Under the pieces are notes generated by a model. The model was not told the DNA's origin, searched no databases, and saw nothing but the letters and a program-made list of their open reading frames with translations. From positions 353,529 to 417,528 of the forward strand of contig NZ_JAXOFX010000003.1 in the NCBI RefSeq assembly GCF_034427655.1: 64,000 bases of DNA. Direction: 5' to 3'. Shown here one piece after another: positions 48,833-57,637 of the stretch. This DNA is from Robertmurraya_A mangrovi. Lineage in GTDB: Bacteria > Bacillota > Bacilli > Bacillales > Cytobacillaceae. Numbering within the stretch: position 1 is the stretch's first letter; each line of letters begins with the position of its first letter. The translations under genes and the position numbers were made by a program.

Positions 48833-49796
48833 ATTGAACTTCACCTCTATTCTGCTCTTTTATCATCTTTTTAAGTACACGTAGTTGTTTTTCTCGTTCT
48901 ATAAGTAAGCTTTGAGCTGCCTCTAATGAAATCATTTCAAAGTGAATCTCGTCACCCGGTTTTTTTTGAGCTAAAATGGGAAGGTCTACAGAGGCTACTT
49001 GGGCTATTTTCGGGTAGCCACCGGTTGTTTGTCTATCAGCCATTAGGATAATTGGCTGTCCATCAGGAGGGACCTGAATAGAACCCATTGTTACACCTTC
49101 CGTTATAAGCTCCTTTGGTGCGGATAAGGAAAGAGGTTCACCTTGTAGTCGGTATCCCATTCTATCTGAGTTCGATTGTATTTTATAAATGGTTTGTAAA
49201 AAATCCCTCTTTGCATTTTTATTAAACATATTAAACTGCTTACCTTCTATGATTCGAATGGGGGACTTACTTACACAATACTGAAACCATTCTGGAGCTA
49301 AAAACCATTTAGCTCTCTTATTCATTCTACTCTCTTGGATAGGTATAATATCTTGAGCTTTTAAAGGTAGTCCGTTTAATCCTCCGATTCTTCCCTTTAC
49401 ATATGTACTCTTACTGTCTAAAATCTTTGGAACTTGTATACCCCCATGGACAGCTAAATAACAGCGAGCACCAGATACAAGCTTCCTAAAACTAACAATT
49501 TCCCCTCTTTGAATAAGTAAGGGTTTTCCCGTTTGTACAGGGATTCCATTTATTTCTGGAGACATGTTAGCACCAAAAATGCTAATAGTAGCACTTTTAT
49601 CAAAGCGGAGGGTGGGGCCCATCATCGTTATTTCAATGGTCGATTCCATATCTTGATTATCTACTATCATGTTCGCAATTCTTAAAGCATAAGAATCCAT
49701 CGCACCTGAAGGAACGATACCCAGCTGCTGGTATCCAAATCGGCCATAGTCTTGAATGGTTGTGAATAGCCCAGGTTTAATTACTGTAATTCCCAT
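48819..49796 (-). CDS. pxpC: 5-oxoprolinase subunit C
   Basis: A 325-residue protein of the biotin-dependent carboxyltransferase-like family (KipA/YbgK). It opens ITVIKPGLFTTIQDYGRFGY, continues GIVPSGAMDSYALRIAN and holds SDRMGYRLQG and IILMADRQTTGGYPKIAQV. It acts with PxpB and PxpA as 5-oxoprolinase in the cytoplasm. The B. subtilis counterpart, KipA, was first described as an antagonist of KipI in sporulation kinase control. GGGAGGATC lies before the ATG. Overlaps pxpB by 16 bases. Confidence 0.93.
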   Translation of the reverse strand: MGITVIKPGLFTTIQDYGRFGYQQLGIVPSGAMDSYALRIANMIVDNQDMESTIEITMMGPTLRFDKSATISIFGANMSPEINGIPVQTGKPLLIQRGEIVSFRKLVSGARCYLAVHGGIQVPKILDSKSTYVKGRIGGLNGLPLKAQDIIPIQESRMNKRAKWFLAPEWFQYCVSKSPIRIIEGKQFNMFNKNAKRDFLQTIYKIQSNSDRMGYRLQGEPLSLSAPKELITEGVTMGSIQVPPDGQPIILMADRQTTGGYPKIAQVASVDLPILAQKKPGDEIHFEMISLEAAQSLLIEREKQLRVLKKMIKEQNRGEVQYVQN

Positions 49797-50488
49797 GTTC
49801 GATCCTCCCAGCTATAAAACTCATCCTTTGTTATCGGGAAAAATAAAATCGTATCTCCCGGCTTTAATAAGGTGGGATGAGTTTTCTTTGGATTAAAGAG
49901 GGTAAGGGGGGTTCTACCGATAATTCGCCAGCCGCCGGGTGTCTCAATCGGATAAATCCCCGTTTGTGCCCCGGCTATCCCTATTGAACCAGACGCAATT
50001 TTTTCCCTTGGTGTATCTCTTCTCGGGGTAGCAATCCGATTGTCCATTCCTCCTAGGAAGGGGAATCCTGGTGAAAATCCAAGGAAATATACATGATAAG
50101 AATTTGAGGTGTGAATTTGAATAACTTCTTCTGTTCGTAAATTATTTAGTTGGGCTACAAATGACAAATCAGGTGCAAATTCTTCATCATAACAGACAGG
50201 AATTTTTATGCATCTACCTTTTAACCTATTTGTTTGGCCATCATTTGAGAGAATCGTATGTAATTCAGATAATATCTTTCTATATGGGAAAGTAGAACCT
50301 ACTATAAATGGTTGATAATGAACGGTCAAGGTATGGAAGGCTGGAACAATCTCAATTAGCCCTGGTAAAGAGGCTTGACGTATTTTTTCTGCAGCTGCAT
50401 GAACCAGAGCATTTGTTTCTTCAGATATCCCATCACCAAACTGGATGATTAATGATTGATCGCCAAGAGGGTATATCTCATAATCCAC
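49781..50488 (-). CDS. pxpB: 5-oxoprolinase subunit B
   Basis: A 235-residue protein of the KipI/YbgJ family with a cyclophilin-like fold. IYPLGDQSLIIQFGDGISEE, CYDEEFAPDLSFVAQ, YFLGFSPGFPFLGGMDNRI and TPRRDTPREKIASGSIGIAG are typical. First gene of the pxpBCA operon. In B. subtilis KipI can inhibit the sporulation kinase KinA, so such activity is possible beside oxoprolinase function. GTG 50488 follows AGAGGTGAT; a GTG three codons earlier overlaps that site. Confidence 0.93.
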   Translation of the reverse strand: MDYEIYPLGDQSLIIQFGDGISEETNALVHAAAEKIRQASLPGLIEIVPAFHTLTVHYQPFIVGSTFPYRKILSELHTILSNDGQTNRLKGRCIKIPVCYDEEFAPDLSFVAQLNNLRTEEVIQIHTSNSYHVYFLGFSPGFPFLGGMDNRIATPRRDTPREKIASGSIGIAGAQTGIYPIETPGGWRIIGRTPLTLFNPKKTHPTLLKPGDTILFFPITKDEFYSWEDRTWELQ

Positions 50489-50827
50489 TATAATCACCTC
50501 TGTATAGTTCTTATTAGTTTAATAATTTCATTTTATCAGATAATAACATTGTAACGAAATGGCTAGCATTCGAAAAAATTTATAAGAAGGTGGTTTAACG
50601 TAAGGAATAAATGGGTATAAACACCTGTTATGTCTTTTTTATGAAATGAAATTTTCCTATTAATATTTCTGGAATTAATAGAAAAAGTTTATTCTTCCAT
50701 CAAAAAAATACCAATTAACCCTTTATATATAGATGAAATGTATGTTTTACTAGAAATAGAGATTTATAAGGTCATTTGATTAAAAAGATATAATAATTAA
50801 AGGGACACAGAACAAGGGGATGATGGG
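50489..50827. other. Divergent intergenic region between pxpB and the hybrid kinase
   Basis: No gene was found. An 8-bp inverted repeat CTATTAAT/ATTAATAG lies at 50657-50681. A -10-like TATAAT at 50789-50794 is the best promoter element for the kinase gene; no good -35 is found at proper distance. The rest is AT-rich with nothing I can name. Confidence 0.5.
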
Positions 50828-53581
50828 ATGAGGTTTGCAACAAGACTCTATTTAGGTTTTAGCATGATTATCATTGTTATGGGTGCCTTGTTGTTTATGT
50901 TTGTTTATTTATTGAGTAATCAGAATCAACAGATCAATTCATTGGTCGAAGATCGCTATAAAAAAATAAAATTAATTAATCAACTTCGCGTAGAAATAAG
51001 AAGTATTGATAGAGAACTAAATGCATTTGTAAATGAGTCAAATAGGAATAATGATATTGAACATATACAGAAGCTTAAGGAATCTAAGACTTCATTGAGT
51101 GAAGGAATTGAGACACTGGGGAAAATACTCAAGATTAAAGAAGCAAAAGAACAATGGACTATTTTAGATCATCAGTTTAAATCTTATGAACCAACCGTAG
51201 ATCAGATTATCACGTTATTAATAAGTGGTGAAACAAAAAATATAAGAGCTTATCTTCAAGAATCAGAAAATCGTAGAGAGAACATTATTAACACAACTGA
51301 AAGGCTAATAAAAATTCAAGAAAAGGTAATGGAAGATACGATTTATGAGTCTAGAGCAACTTATACTATGGCTGTAAATATGGGGATAGCTTTTACCATA
51401 ATTGGAATAGTTCTTGGTATCTTACTTGCTATTTGGGTTACTAGAATTATAACTACTAGATTGAAAACAGTAAAAGATGTCATGAAGAGTATTGATTATA
51501 CGCAAGAAATACTTCCAAGAATTCCTATACATAATAAGGATGAAATTGCTGAGATTGCCGAAGCATATAACGAAATGGCTACTCAGTTAGAAGTCCATGA
51601 AAAATACGAAAGAGAATATATGGGGAGAATAGAGGAGGAAAACTGGTTAAAAACGAGTATTGCCGAGCTTTCCATGGCTTCCCAAGGATTAATGGAGTTA
51701 GAGACACTTGGAGATTCATATATGAGAATTATCGTTCCGAGAGTGGGAGCGACATATGGATCCTTGTACTTAATGACGAAAAGTATAGACAAGCCATTTT
51801 TATCAAAACTAATCACATATGCAGGACCCGATCAAAGCGATCCTAACTCCGTCCCAATTGAGCTACAGCTTGGTGAAGGTTTGGTAGGACAATGTGCGGT
51901 TGATCATCAAATAAAAATTCTTGAAGATGTGCCAAGTGATTATATTAAAATTTCATCCTCATTAGGAGATTCGAAACCTAGGAATATTATTATTTTACCA
52001 ATTATTCTTGATGACGAACTATTAGGAGTCATTGAGTTGGCAGGAATAAATACATTTAGTGAATTACAAATGAATCTACTTGAGCAAACTTCTGTTCATC
52101 TTGGCACTAGTATTAATCGTATTCAAAGACAAATGTTAGTCAGAGAACTTCTCGAAGAATCACAGGCATTAAATGAAGAACTTCAAAGCCAGTCAGAAGA
52201 GCTCCAACTGCAGCAGGAAGAGCTTCGCACCATGAATGAAGAACTTGAAAGTCAATACAAACATTCAGAACAAAAAACCTTGGATTTAGAAAAGGCAAAA
52301 ACGGCATTAGAAGAAAAAACAAGACAAGTATTATTGAGTTCACAATATAAATCGGAATTCTTGGCAAACATGTCGCACGAGTTAAGGACACCTTTAAATA
52401 GCTTGTTAATTTTAGCCAAAATGTTAGTTGACAACAAAGAAAGTAATCTGACGGAAAAGCAAAAAGAATATGCAAGTACCATTCACTCTGCCGGTAAAGA
52501 ATTGCTCCAACTGATTAATGATATTTTAGACTTATCAAAGATTGAGGCAGGCAAAGAAGAGATTCAAGTTGGTGAGATGGACATACGAGATATTCTAACA
52601 TTTGCTGAAAAACAGTTTAAACCGATCGCTGAGCAAAAGCAGATAGAATTTAAGGTCCTGGTGGATGACGAAGTTCCAGGTATCATCTACTCCGATGAGC
52701 AAAAAGTGTATCAAATATTGAAAAATCTACTATCTAATGCTTTTAAATTTACGAATACCGGATTAATTGAGTTAACTGTTAAAAGACATGAACGAGTGAT
52801 CAACTATGGGAAAGAGCTTGGTCCTATGATATCACTATCGGTTAAAGATACTGGAATCGGAATACCTGCAGAAAAACATAACCTTATTTTTGAAGCCTTC
52901 CAACAAGCAGATGGAACGACTAGTAGAAAATATGGTGGAACAGGTTTAGGTCTATCTATTAGCCGAGAGTTATCTGGTTTAATAGGAGGAAGCATTACGC
53001 TACAAAGTAAAGAAGGAAAAGGCAGTACCTTTACTTTATATATACCAGAAAATCTTGAGTATAATGATCAACTACTCGTAATGAAAGAAGTCGCTGCTAC
53101 AGAAGAATTACAAGTAACAGAGTCTAACCTTTCTTTACTAGATCACCTCCAAGAATCAAAACCAATGGAGCATCTCTCCGATAATACGGTTGAAAATGAA
53201 AAGGTATTAGAAGGAAAAAGCATTTTAGTAGTCGATGATGATATGAGAAATGTCTTTGCATTAACTACAGCCTTAGAAGATGCAGGTATGCTCGTAACAT
53301 TTGCTGAAAACGGGATTGAGGCAATTGATAGTTTAAATGAAAATCCTAATATAGACGCTGTATTAATGGATATCATGATGCCTGAAATGGATGGTTATGA
53401 AGCAATGCGTAAAATTAGAGAGATAATTGAATTTGAGGATTTACCAATTATCGCTCTTACAGCAAAAGCAATGAAAAATGATCGACAAAAATGTATTGAT
53501 GCGGGTGCATCAGATTACATTAGTAAGCCGGTAAACATTGACCAACTATTGTCCCTATTAAAAGTGTGGTTGTATAAGTAG
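50828..53581 (+). CDS. Hybrid sensor kinase: membrane sensor, HAMP, GAF, kinase, receiver
   Basis: A 917-residue protein. Two membrane helices (about 8-28 and 179-200) enclose an outer four-helix type sensor domain. Then come HAMP (about 201-255), GAF (about 290-430), a Gln/Glu-rich coiled coil (SQSEELQLQQEELRTMNEE, about 435-490), HisKA (FLANMSHELRTPLNSL, His near 520), HATPase_c (LSNAFKFT, DTGIGIP, GGTGLGLSIS) and a C-terminal receiver domain (ILVVDDDMRNVFALT, DAVLMDIMMPEMDGYEAMR, LTAKAM). It likely starts or feeds a phosphorelay. The signal is unknown. GGGGATGATGGG precedes the ATG. The CheR-like gene begins 11 bases after the stop. Confidence 0.93.
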   Translation: MRFATRLYLGFSMIIIVMGALLFMFVYLLSNQNQQINSLVEDRYKKIKLINQLRVEIRSIDRELNAFVNESNRNNDIEHIQKLKESKTSLSEGIETLGKILKIKEAKEQWTILDHQFKSYEPTVDQIITLLISGETKNIRAYLQESENRRENIINTTERLIKIQEKVMEDTIYESRATYTMAVNMGIAFTIIGIVLGILLAIWVTRIITTRLKTVKDVMKSIDYTQEILPRIPIHNKDEIAEIAEAYNEMATQLEVHEKYEREYMGRIEEENWLKTSIAELSMASQGLMELETLGDSYMRIIVPRVGATYGSLYLMTKSIDKPFLSKLITYAGPDQSDPNSVPIELQLGEGLVGQCAVDHQIKILEDVPSDYIKISSSLGDSKPRNIIILPIILDDELLGVIELAGINTFSELQMNLLEQTSVHLGTSINRIQRQMLVRELLEESQALNEELQSQSEELQLQQEELRTMNEELESQYKHSEQKTLDLEKAKTALEEKTRQVLLSSQYKSEFLANMSHELRTPLNSLLILAKMLVDNKESNLTEKQKEYASTIHSAGKELLQLINDILDLSKIEAGKEEIQVGEMDIRDILTFAEKQFKPIAEQKQIEFKVLVDDEVPGIIYSDEQKVYQILKNLLSNAFKFTNTGLIELTVKRHERVINYGKELGPMISLSVKDTGIGIPAEKHNLIFEAFQQADGTTSRKYGGTGLGLSISRELSGLIGGSITLQSKEGKGSTFTLYIPENLEYNDQLLVMKEVAATEELQVTESNLSLLDHLQESKPMEHLSDNTVENEKVLEGKSILVVDDDMRNVFALTTALEDAGMLVTFAENGIEAIDSLNENPNIDAVLMDIMMPEMDGYEAMRKIREIIEFEDLPIIALTAKAMKNDRQKCIDAGASDYISKPVNIDQLLSLLKVWLYK

Positions 53582-53592
53582 GTGTAATCGTG

Positions 53593-54450
53593 ATGAATGA
53601 TGAAAAAAAGTATGAATCATTGGAATTAAAAGAATGCAGTGAATTAGAAAAGTTAGAGATTCATTTATTACTAGAAGGGGTGTATCGGCATTACGGTTTA
53701 GACTTTAGAAATTATGCTTTTACATCTATTAGAAGAAGAATATGGTATCGAATGAAAGCTGAAAAAATCGAAACCGTTACTTCACTTTTAGACCGTTTAT
53801 TACATGATCGTAAATTAATGGAGAAGCTTTACTATGATTTTTCAATTAATGTGACGGAAATGTTTAGGGATCCGTCTTTCTTCCGGACACTGCGTACAAC
53901 CGTTTTACCAGCACTAAAGAAGTTGTCAAAGATTCGTATATGGCATGCGGGCTGTTCTACGGGGGAGGAACCATTTTCAATGGCAATCTTACTTAAAGAA
54001 GAGGGATTGCTAGAAAAAACGTACATTTATGCAACCGATATGAATGATCAAGTGTTAGAAAAGGCTAAATTAGGAAAGTTTCCTTTGAAAAAAATGAAGA
54101 GCTATACAAGTAATTATGTTCAATCAGGCGGATTAAATGATTTTTCAGAATACTACACGGTGTCTAATGAACATGCCGTGTTTAGTAAAGAACTTTCTAA
54201 AAATATATTTTTTGCTCAACACAATCTTGTAACAGATGGGTCCTTTAATGAGTTTCATATTATCATCTGTCGTAACGTCTTAATCTATTTTGATAAGCAG
54301 TTACAATCAAGGGTCCACCAATTGTTTTTCAATAGTCTTACAACGGATGGTTATTTAGGTCTCGGGAATCGGGAAGGCATATCTTTTACTGGACAAGAGA
54401 AAAATTACAAAATAATAAATGAAAAGGAAAAAATCTACCAGAAAATTTAA
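53593..54450 (+). CDS. CheR-type methyltransferase
   Basis: A 285-residue SAM-dependent protein methyltransferase. The N-terminal helical domain holds FRNYAFTSIRRRIWYRM and FSINVTEMFRDPSFFRTL; the catalytic domain has IWHAGCSTGEEPFSMAILL (SAM loop) and IICRNVLIYFDKQLQ. CheR enzymes methylate Glu on chemoreceptors. Here there is no CheB and no receptor next to it; it sits between two histidine kinases, so it may modify a kinase such as the Glu/Gln-rich coiled coil of the previous protein. ATG 53593 is eight bases after AGGTG; GTG 53590 is an alternative. Confidence 0.9.
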   Translation: MNDEKKYESLELKECSELEKLEIHLLLEGVYRHYGLDFRNYAFTSIRRRIWYRMKAEKIETVTSLLDRLLHDRKLMEKLYYDFSINVTEMFRDPSFFRTLRTTVLPALKKLSKIRIWHAGCSTGEEPFSMAILLKEEGLLEKTYIYATDMNDQVLEKAKLGKFPLKKMKSYTSNYVQSGGLNDFSEYYTVSNEHAVFSKELSKNIFFAQHNLVTDGSFNEFHIIICRNVLIYFDKQLQSRVHQLFFNSLTTDGYLGLGNREGISFTGQEKNYKIINEKEKIYQKI

Positions 54451-54471
54451 ATTCTAGGGAGTGGGGGTACA

Positions 54472-56814
54472 ATGGAAAAACAGACAGTAAATATACTCAT
54501 GGTTGATGACCGTCAAGAAAATTTATTGGCTTTAGAAGCCGTTCTCTCTTCTCCCGAATACCGTCTAATTAGCGCGAAATCAGGGGAAGAAGCTTTAAGG
54601 TGGGTACTCAAAGAGGAATTTGCAGTGATCCTCATGGATGTCCAAATGCCAGGTTTAAATGGCTTTGATACGGCAAAAATCATTCTAGAGAGAGAAAAGA
54701 CAAAGAATATTCCTATCATTTTTATAACAGCATTAAGTCAGACGTTTGAAAATGTTTTACATGGATATTCTGTTGGAGCAATTGATTATATTCTTAAACC
54801 ATTTGACCCTATCATCTTAAAGTGTAAAGTAGAGGGTTTTGTGTCTATCTACTTGAATCAAAAGAAAGTTAAAGAGCAAAAAGAGGTTATTTCAAAAAGG
54901 ACGAAAGAGTTAGAGCAAGCATATTATAAATTGAAAAAAAGTGAAACGATTGCAAGTGCCATAGGTGAAACTTCAATTGATTGTATTTTCACACTTAATG
55001 CAGAGGGTACAATCCTGTCTGCTAATTCATCTGTAAATGATTTATTCGGATATTCTAAAGAAGAACTGATTGGGAATAATATTCACTTGCTCCTACCTCA
55101 GTTATTTTCCATACCAATAACAGAAATCCAAAAACGAATCATCATTGAAAGTAAAGGGATTAGAAAAAATCAAACAAGTATCTATGTAGATGTGCAGCTT
55201 GCGGAGGCTCAATTTGAGGAGGAAATCATATATGTTTGTTCGATTCGTGATGTAACGGACAAAAAAAATCAATATGAAATTCTTGAGCAATTAGTAAAAG
55301 ATCGAACGAATGAATTAATTGCTACTAACGAGAGATTACAGAAGGAAATAGAAGAAAAACAAGCAACACTTTTTGAGTTAGAAGAAAGTAAACAACGCTA
55401 TAAGTCATTATTTGAGTATCATCCAGATGCCGTGTTTTCATGTGATTTAGAAGGTAATTATCTTTCATATAATAATCAATTTTTATCTTTAACGGGCAGG
55501 ACATCAGAAGAACTTATTAATTCCCCAATAGATATGCTAGCTAGTAAGAGGGAATATAAAAAGGCTTGTTTTCATTTTACCGAAACAAAAAAAGGTAAAA
55601 CCCAAGACTATGAACTGCAAATTATTAATAAGTCTGGTGATATAGTCGATATACATATTAAAAATATCCCTATTATTGTGGAAGAAACAGTAATTGGTGT
55701 ATACGGTATTGCAAAAGATATTTCGGTTGAGAAGAAATTGTGGAATCAAGTATATGAAAGTGAAGAAAGATATCGACAATTAGTAGAAGAATCTCCAGAA
55801 GCTATTTTTGTTAGAAAAGCGAATAGTCATGAAATAACGTTTATAAACAAAACAGGGGTAGAACTTCTTAGAGCAAATTCAAAAGAAGATATTATCGGTA
55901 AAAGTATCTTTGATTTTGTCCCGATTGAAGGGAATGAAAAAGTAAGTAATACAGTTAAAATACATAAAAATGGTGAAAAGATTGAAAGTTTTGAGAGAAA
56001 AATTGTCGCACTTGATGGGGAGACATTTGTTGTTGAAGTTACTTTAATTCCTTTTGTTTATAAAGGAGAACCATCTATACATATTATTATGAGAGATATT
56101 ACTGAACTTAAACATAGCAGAGAATTTATTCAGCAATCGGAAAAGCTTACCGTTGTTGGGGAACTTGCAGCTGGTATAGCACACGAAATTAGGAACCCTC
56201 TCACAAGTTTAAAAGGCTTTACCCAGTTGTTAGACTATCAAATTGGTTCAGATAGTGATTATGTAGAAATCATGATCTCAGAAATAGACCGTATTAATAC
56301 TATTGTAGGAGAGTTATTATTTCTTTCAAAACCTAACCAGATGGATTTTAAACAAGTTCATCTAGGAAAACTATTAAATAATGTCATTATCCTAATGAAT
56401 GCACAAGCAAATCTTCATGGTGTTGAAATTAAGTTGAAAACGCATGATTCCATTCAAGACATTATGATTTACGGGCTAGAAGATAAATTAAAACAAGTAT
56501 TTATAAATATTCTTAAAAATGCCATTGAGGCCATGCCAAAGGGAGGAGAAATTTCCCTTTATGTTAGTTTAGAAAATAATCAAGTGTCCATTCAAGTTGT
56601 TGATCAAGGATGCGGAATCCCTAGTCATCTCCTATCTAAATTAGGAAAACCATTTTATACAACGAAGGAAAAGGGTACCGGTTTAGGGCTAATGGTTTGT
56701 TACAGCATAATAGAAAACCATAAAGGAATGATGAAGATAAACAGTGTTGAAAATAAAGGAACGACCATTTCAATCGAGCTTCCACTCCTAACAAAACATA
56801 TACAATTAGTTTAG
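54472..56814 (+). CDS. Receiver-PAS-PAS-PAS histidine kinase
   Basis: A 780-residue soluble protein. It begins with a receiver domain (ILMVDDRQENLLALEAVL, phospho-Asp in FAVILMDVQMPGLNGFD, about 1-125), followed by a coiled coil, then three PAS domains (about 165-270, 320-435, 440-555) separated by a second coiled coil. The C-terminus is a kinase with H box GELAAGIAHEIRNPLTSLKG (near 570) and HATPase (LKNAIEAMP, DQGCGIP, GTGLGLMVCYSI), very like the sporulation kinases KinA-KinE. An N-terminal receiver on such a kinase fits control by the hybrid kinase upstream. GGGAGTGGGGG precedes the ATG. A terminator follows. Confidence 0.92.
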   Translation: MEKQTVNILMVDDRQENLLALEAVLSSPEYRLISAKSGEEALRWVLKEEFAVILMDVQMPGLNGFDTAKIILEREKTKNIPIIFITALSQTFENVLHGYSVGAIDYILKPFDPIILKCKVEGFVSIYLNQKKVKEQKEVISKRTKELEQAYYKLKKSETIASAIGETSIDCIFTLNAEGTILSANSSVNDLFGYSKEELIGNNIHLLLPQLFSIPITEIQKRIIIESKGIRKNQTSIYVDVQLAEAQFEEEIIYVCSIRDVTDKKNQYEILEQLVKDRTNELIATNERLQKEIEEKQATLFELEESKQRYKSLFEYHPDAVFSCDLEGNYLSYNNQFLSLTGRTSEELINSPIDMLASKREYKKACFHFTETKKGKTQDYELQIINKSGDIVDIHIKNIPIIVEETVIGVYGIAKDISVEKKLWNQVYESEERYRQLVEESPEAIFVRKANSHEITFINKTGVELLRANSKEDIIGKSIFDFVPIEGNEKVSNTVKIHKNGEKIESFERKIVALDGETFVVEVTLIPFVYKGEPSIHIIMRDITELKHSREFIQQSEKLTVVGELAAGIAHEIRNPLTSLKGFTQLLDYQIGSDSDYVEIMISEIDRINTIVGELLFLSKPNQMDFKQVHLGKLLNNVIILMNAQANLHGVEIKLKTHDSIQDIMIYGLEDKLKQVFINILKNAIEAMPKGGEISLYVSLENNQVSIQVVDQGCGIPSHLLSKLGKPFYTTKEKGTGLGLMVCYSIIENHKGMMKINSVENKGTTISIELPLLTKHIQLV

Positions 56815-56820
56815 GCTGTA

Positions 56821-56866
56821 AATAAAGCTATTACTCGGTAAATTTAGAGTAATAGCTTTATTTTTA
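56821..56866 (+). terminator. Terminator ending the kinase-CheR-kinase operon
   Basis: AATAAAGCTATTACTC and GAGTAATAGCTTTATT form a perfect 16-bp stem with a ten-base loop, followed by TTT. Confidence 0.9.
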
Positions 56867-56900
56867 GGTAAGAAAGTAAAAGTTTCTGAAGTTAGACTAC

Positions 56901-57047
56901 TGTCTAGCTCCAGTGCCCAGCGACTAGTGTACTTCGCTCCTCTCCCTACGATAAGTCAACATCGAATCGCTGAAGCTCTTCGTGTTTCCTTTATCTCAGT
57001 CGAGGCGCTCCAGTCCATACGTCGCTAAACGGGCGCTTGCGCTTTTC
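56901..57047. repeat. Second type of dispersed repeat (TGTCTAGCTCCAG...GCGCTTGCGCTTTT)
   Basis: About 147 bases starting TGTCTAGCTCCAGTGCCCAG and ending GGGCGCTTGCGCTTTT, richer in G+C than the flanks. The ends pair in part (GTGCCC/GGGCGC), as do AGCGACTAG and GTCGCTAA segments. From memory, a family with this opening and closing is widespread between genes in Bacillaceae. It has no coding capacity. It lies between two convergent genes. Only one copy is in the window. Confidence 0.72.
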
Positions 57048-57059
57048 TTATAATATTTC

Positions 57060-57242
57060 TTATACTTCCTCTATTAAACTCATCACAGGCACGTCTTGTT
57101 CTTCTTCTGGGTTTTGTCTGTAATAAATTCTTGCCATTTTTGATTTTTCATCTACGTGTTGAATGATGACAGGAGAGCCTTCATATGAAACATTATGTAT
57201 TTCAGCACTCTCTACTATTTCTTTCGCACGACCTACGTTCAC
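57060..57242 (-). CDS. sspH: Small acid-soluble spore protein, H-type
   Basis: A 60-residue protein matching the H-type SASP family: NVGRAKEIVESAEIHNVSYE, GSPVIIQHVDEKSKMARIY and the end EEEQDVPVMSLIEE. These minor SASPs are made in the forespore late in sporulation. GTG 57242 was chosen since family members begin at this place and AGGAGGA lies nine bases upstream; an ATG three codons earlier touches the ribosome site. The upstream part of the longer frame is not coding. Confidence 0.9.
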   Translation of the reverse strand: MNVGRAKEIVESAEIHNVSYEGSPVIIQHVDEKSKMARIYYRQNPEEEQDVPVMSLIEEV

Positions 57243-57467
57243 TTTCTTCATTCCTCCTAAAATGGTCTCAATCATAATTTGTCTATAATTCACATTTTTA
57301 TCCAACCGCTGTAAAAAAAGAGGACAAAATGCCGAGCTAACAAAGCCTTTGAACTATTTCTTAAGTGACTTTTTGTTAAAATTAACCACTTTTTTCTATG
57401 AATTATTTTTCTAATATAAATTTTAGAAAATAATTATAATTTTCACTGTGAAGATGATAAAAATTTT

Positions 57468-57515
57468 TTGTAGTACAGCATTTTACATGTTAAAATGGCA
57501 ATGGAAACGTTTTAT
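57468..57515 (+). promoter_or_regulatory. odhAB promoter with cre-like site at the start point
   Basis: TTGTAG (57468-57473) and TAAAAT (57491-57496) are 17 bases apart. TGGAAACGTTTTAT at 57502-57515 fits the catabolite-responsive consensus TGNAANCGNTTNCA except for its last two bases, and covers the expected start of transcription near 57503. CcpA binding there would repress. Nothing else was found between 57243 and 57637. Confidence 0.65.
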
Positions 57516-57637
57516 CCTCTGAAAAATAATATTTTTCTAATAAATAATGATTATGAGCCCAACAGTAGCAGAATAATTAAACTGGATAAAACAATTTTAC
57601 AATAATGTTTACTGAAAAACATCTGGAGGTTTTCTTC

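Noticed and set aside
52140..52475. Antisense open frame of 111 codons within the hybrid kinase gene
   Set aside because: It lies opposite a Gln/Glu-rich coiled-coil region whose codon bias opens the other strand. Composition and lack of a ribosome site argue against a gene. The same holds for antisense frames at 14283-14654, 21495-21866 and 60779-61057.
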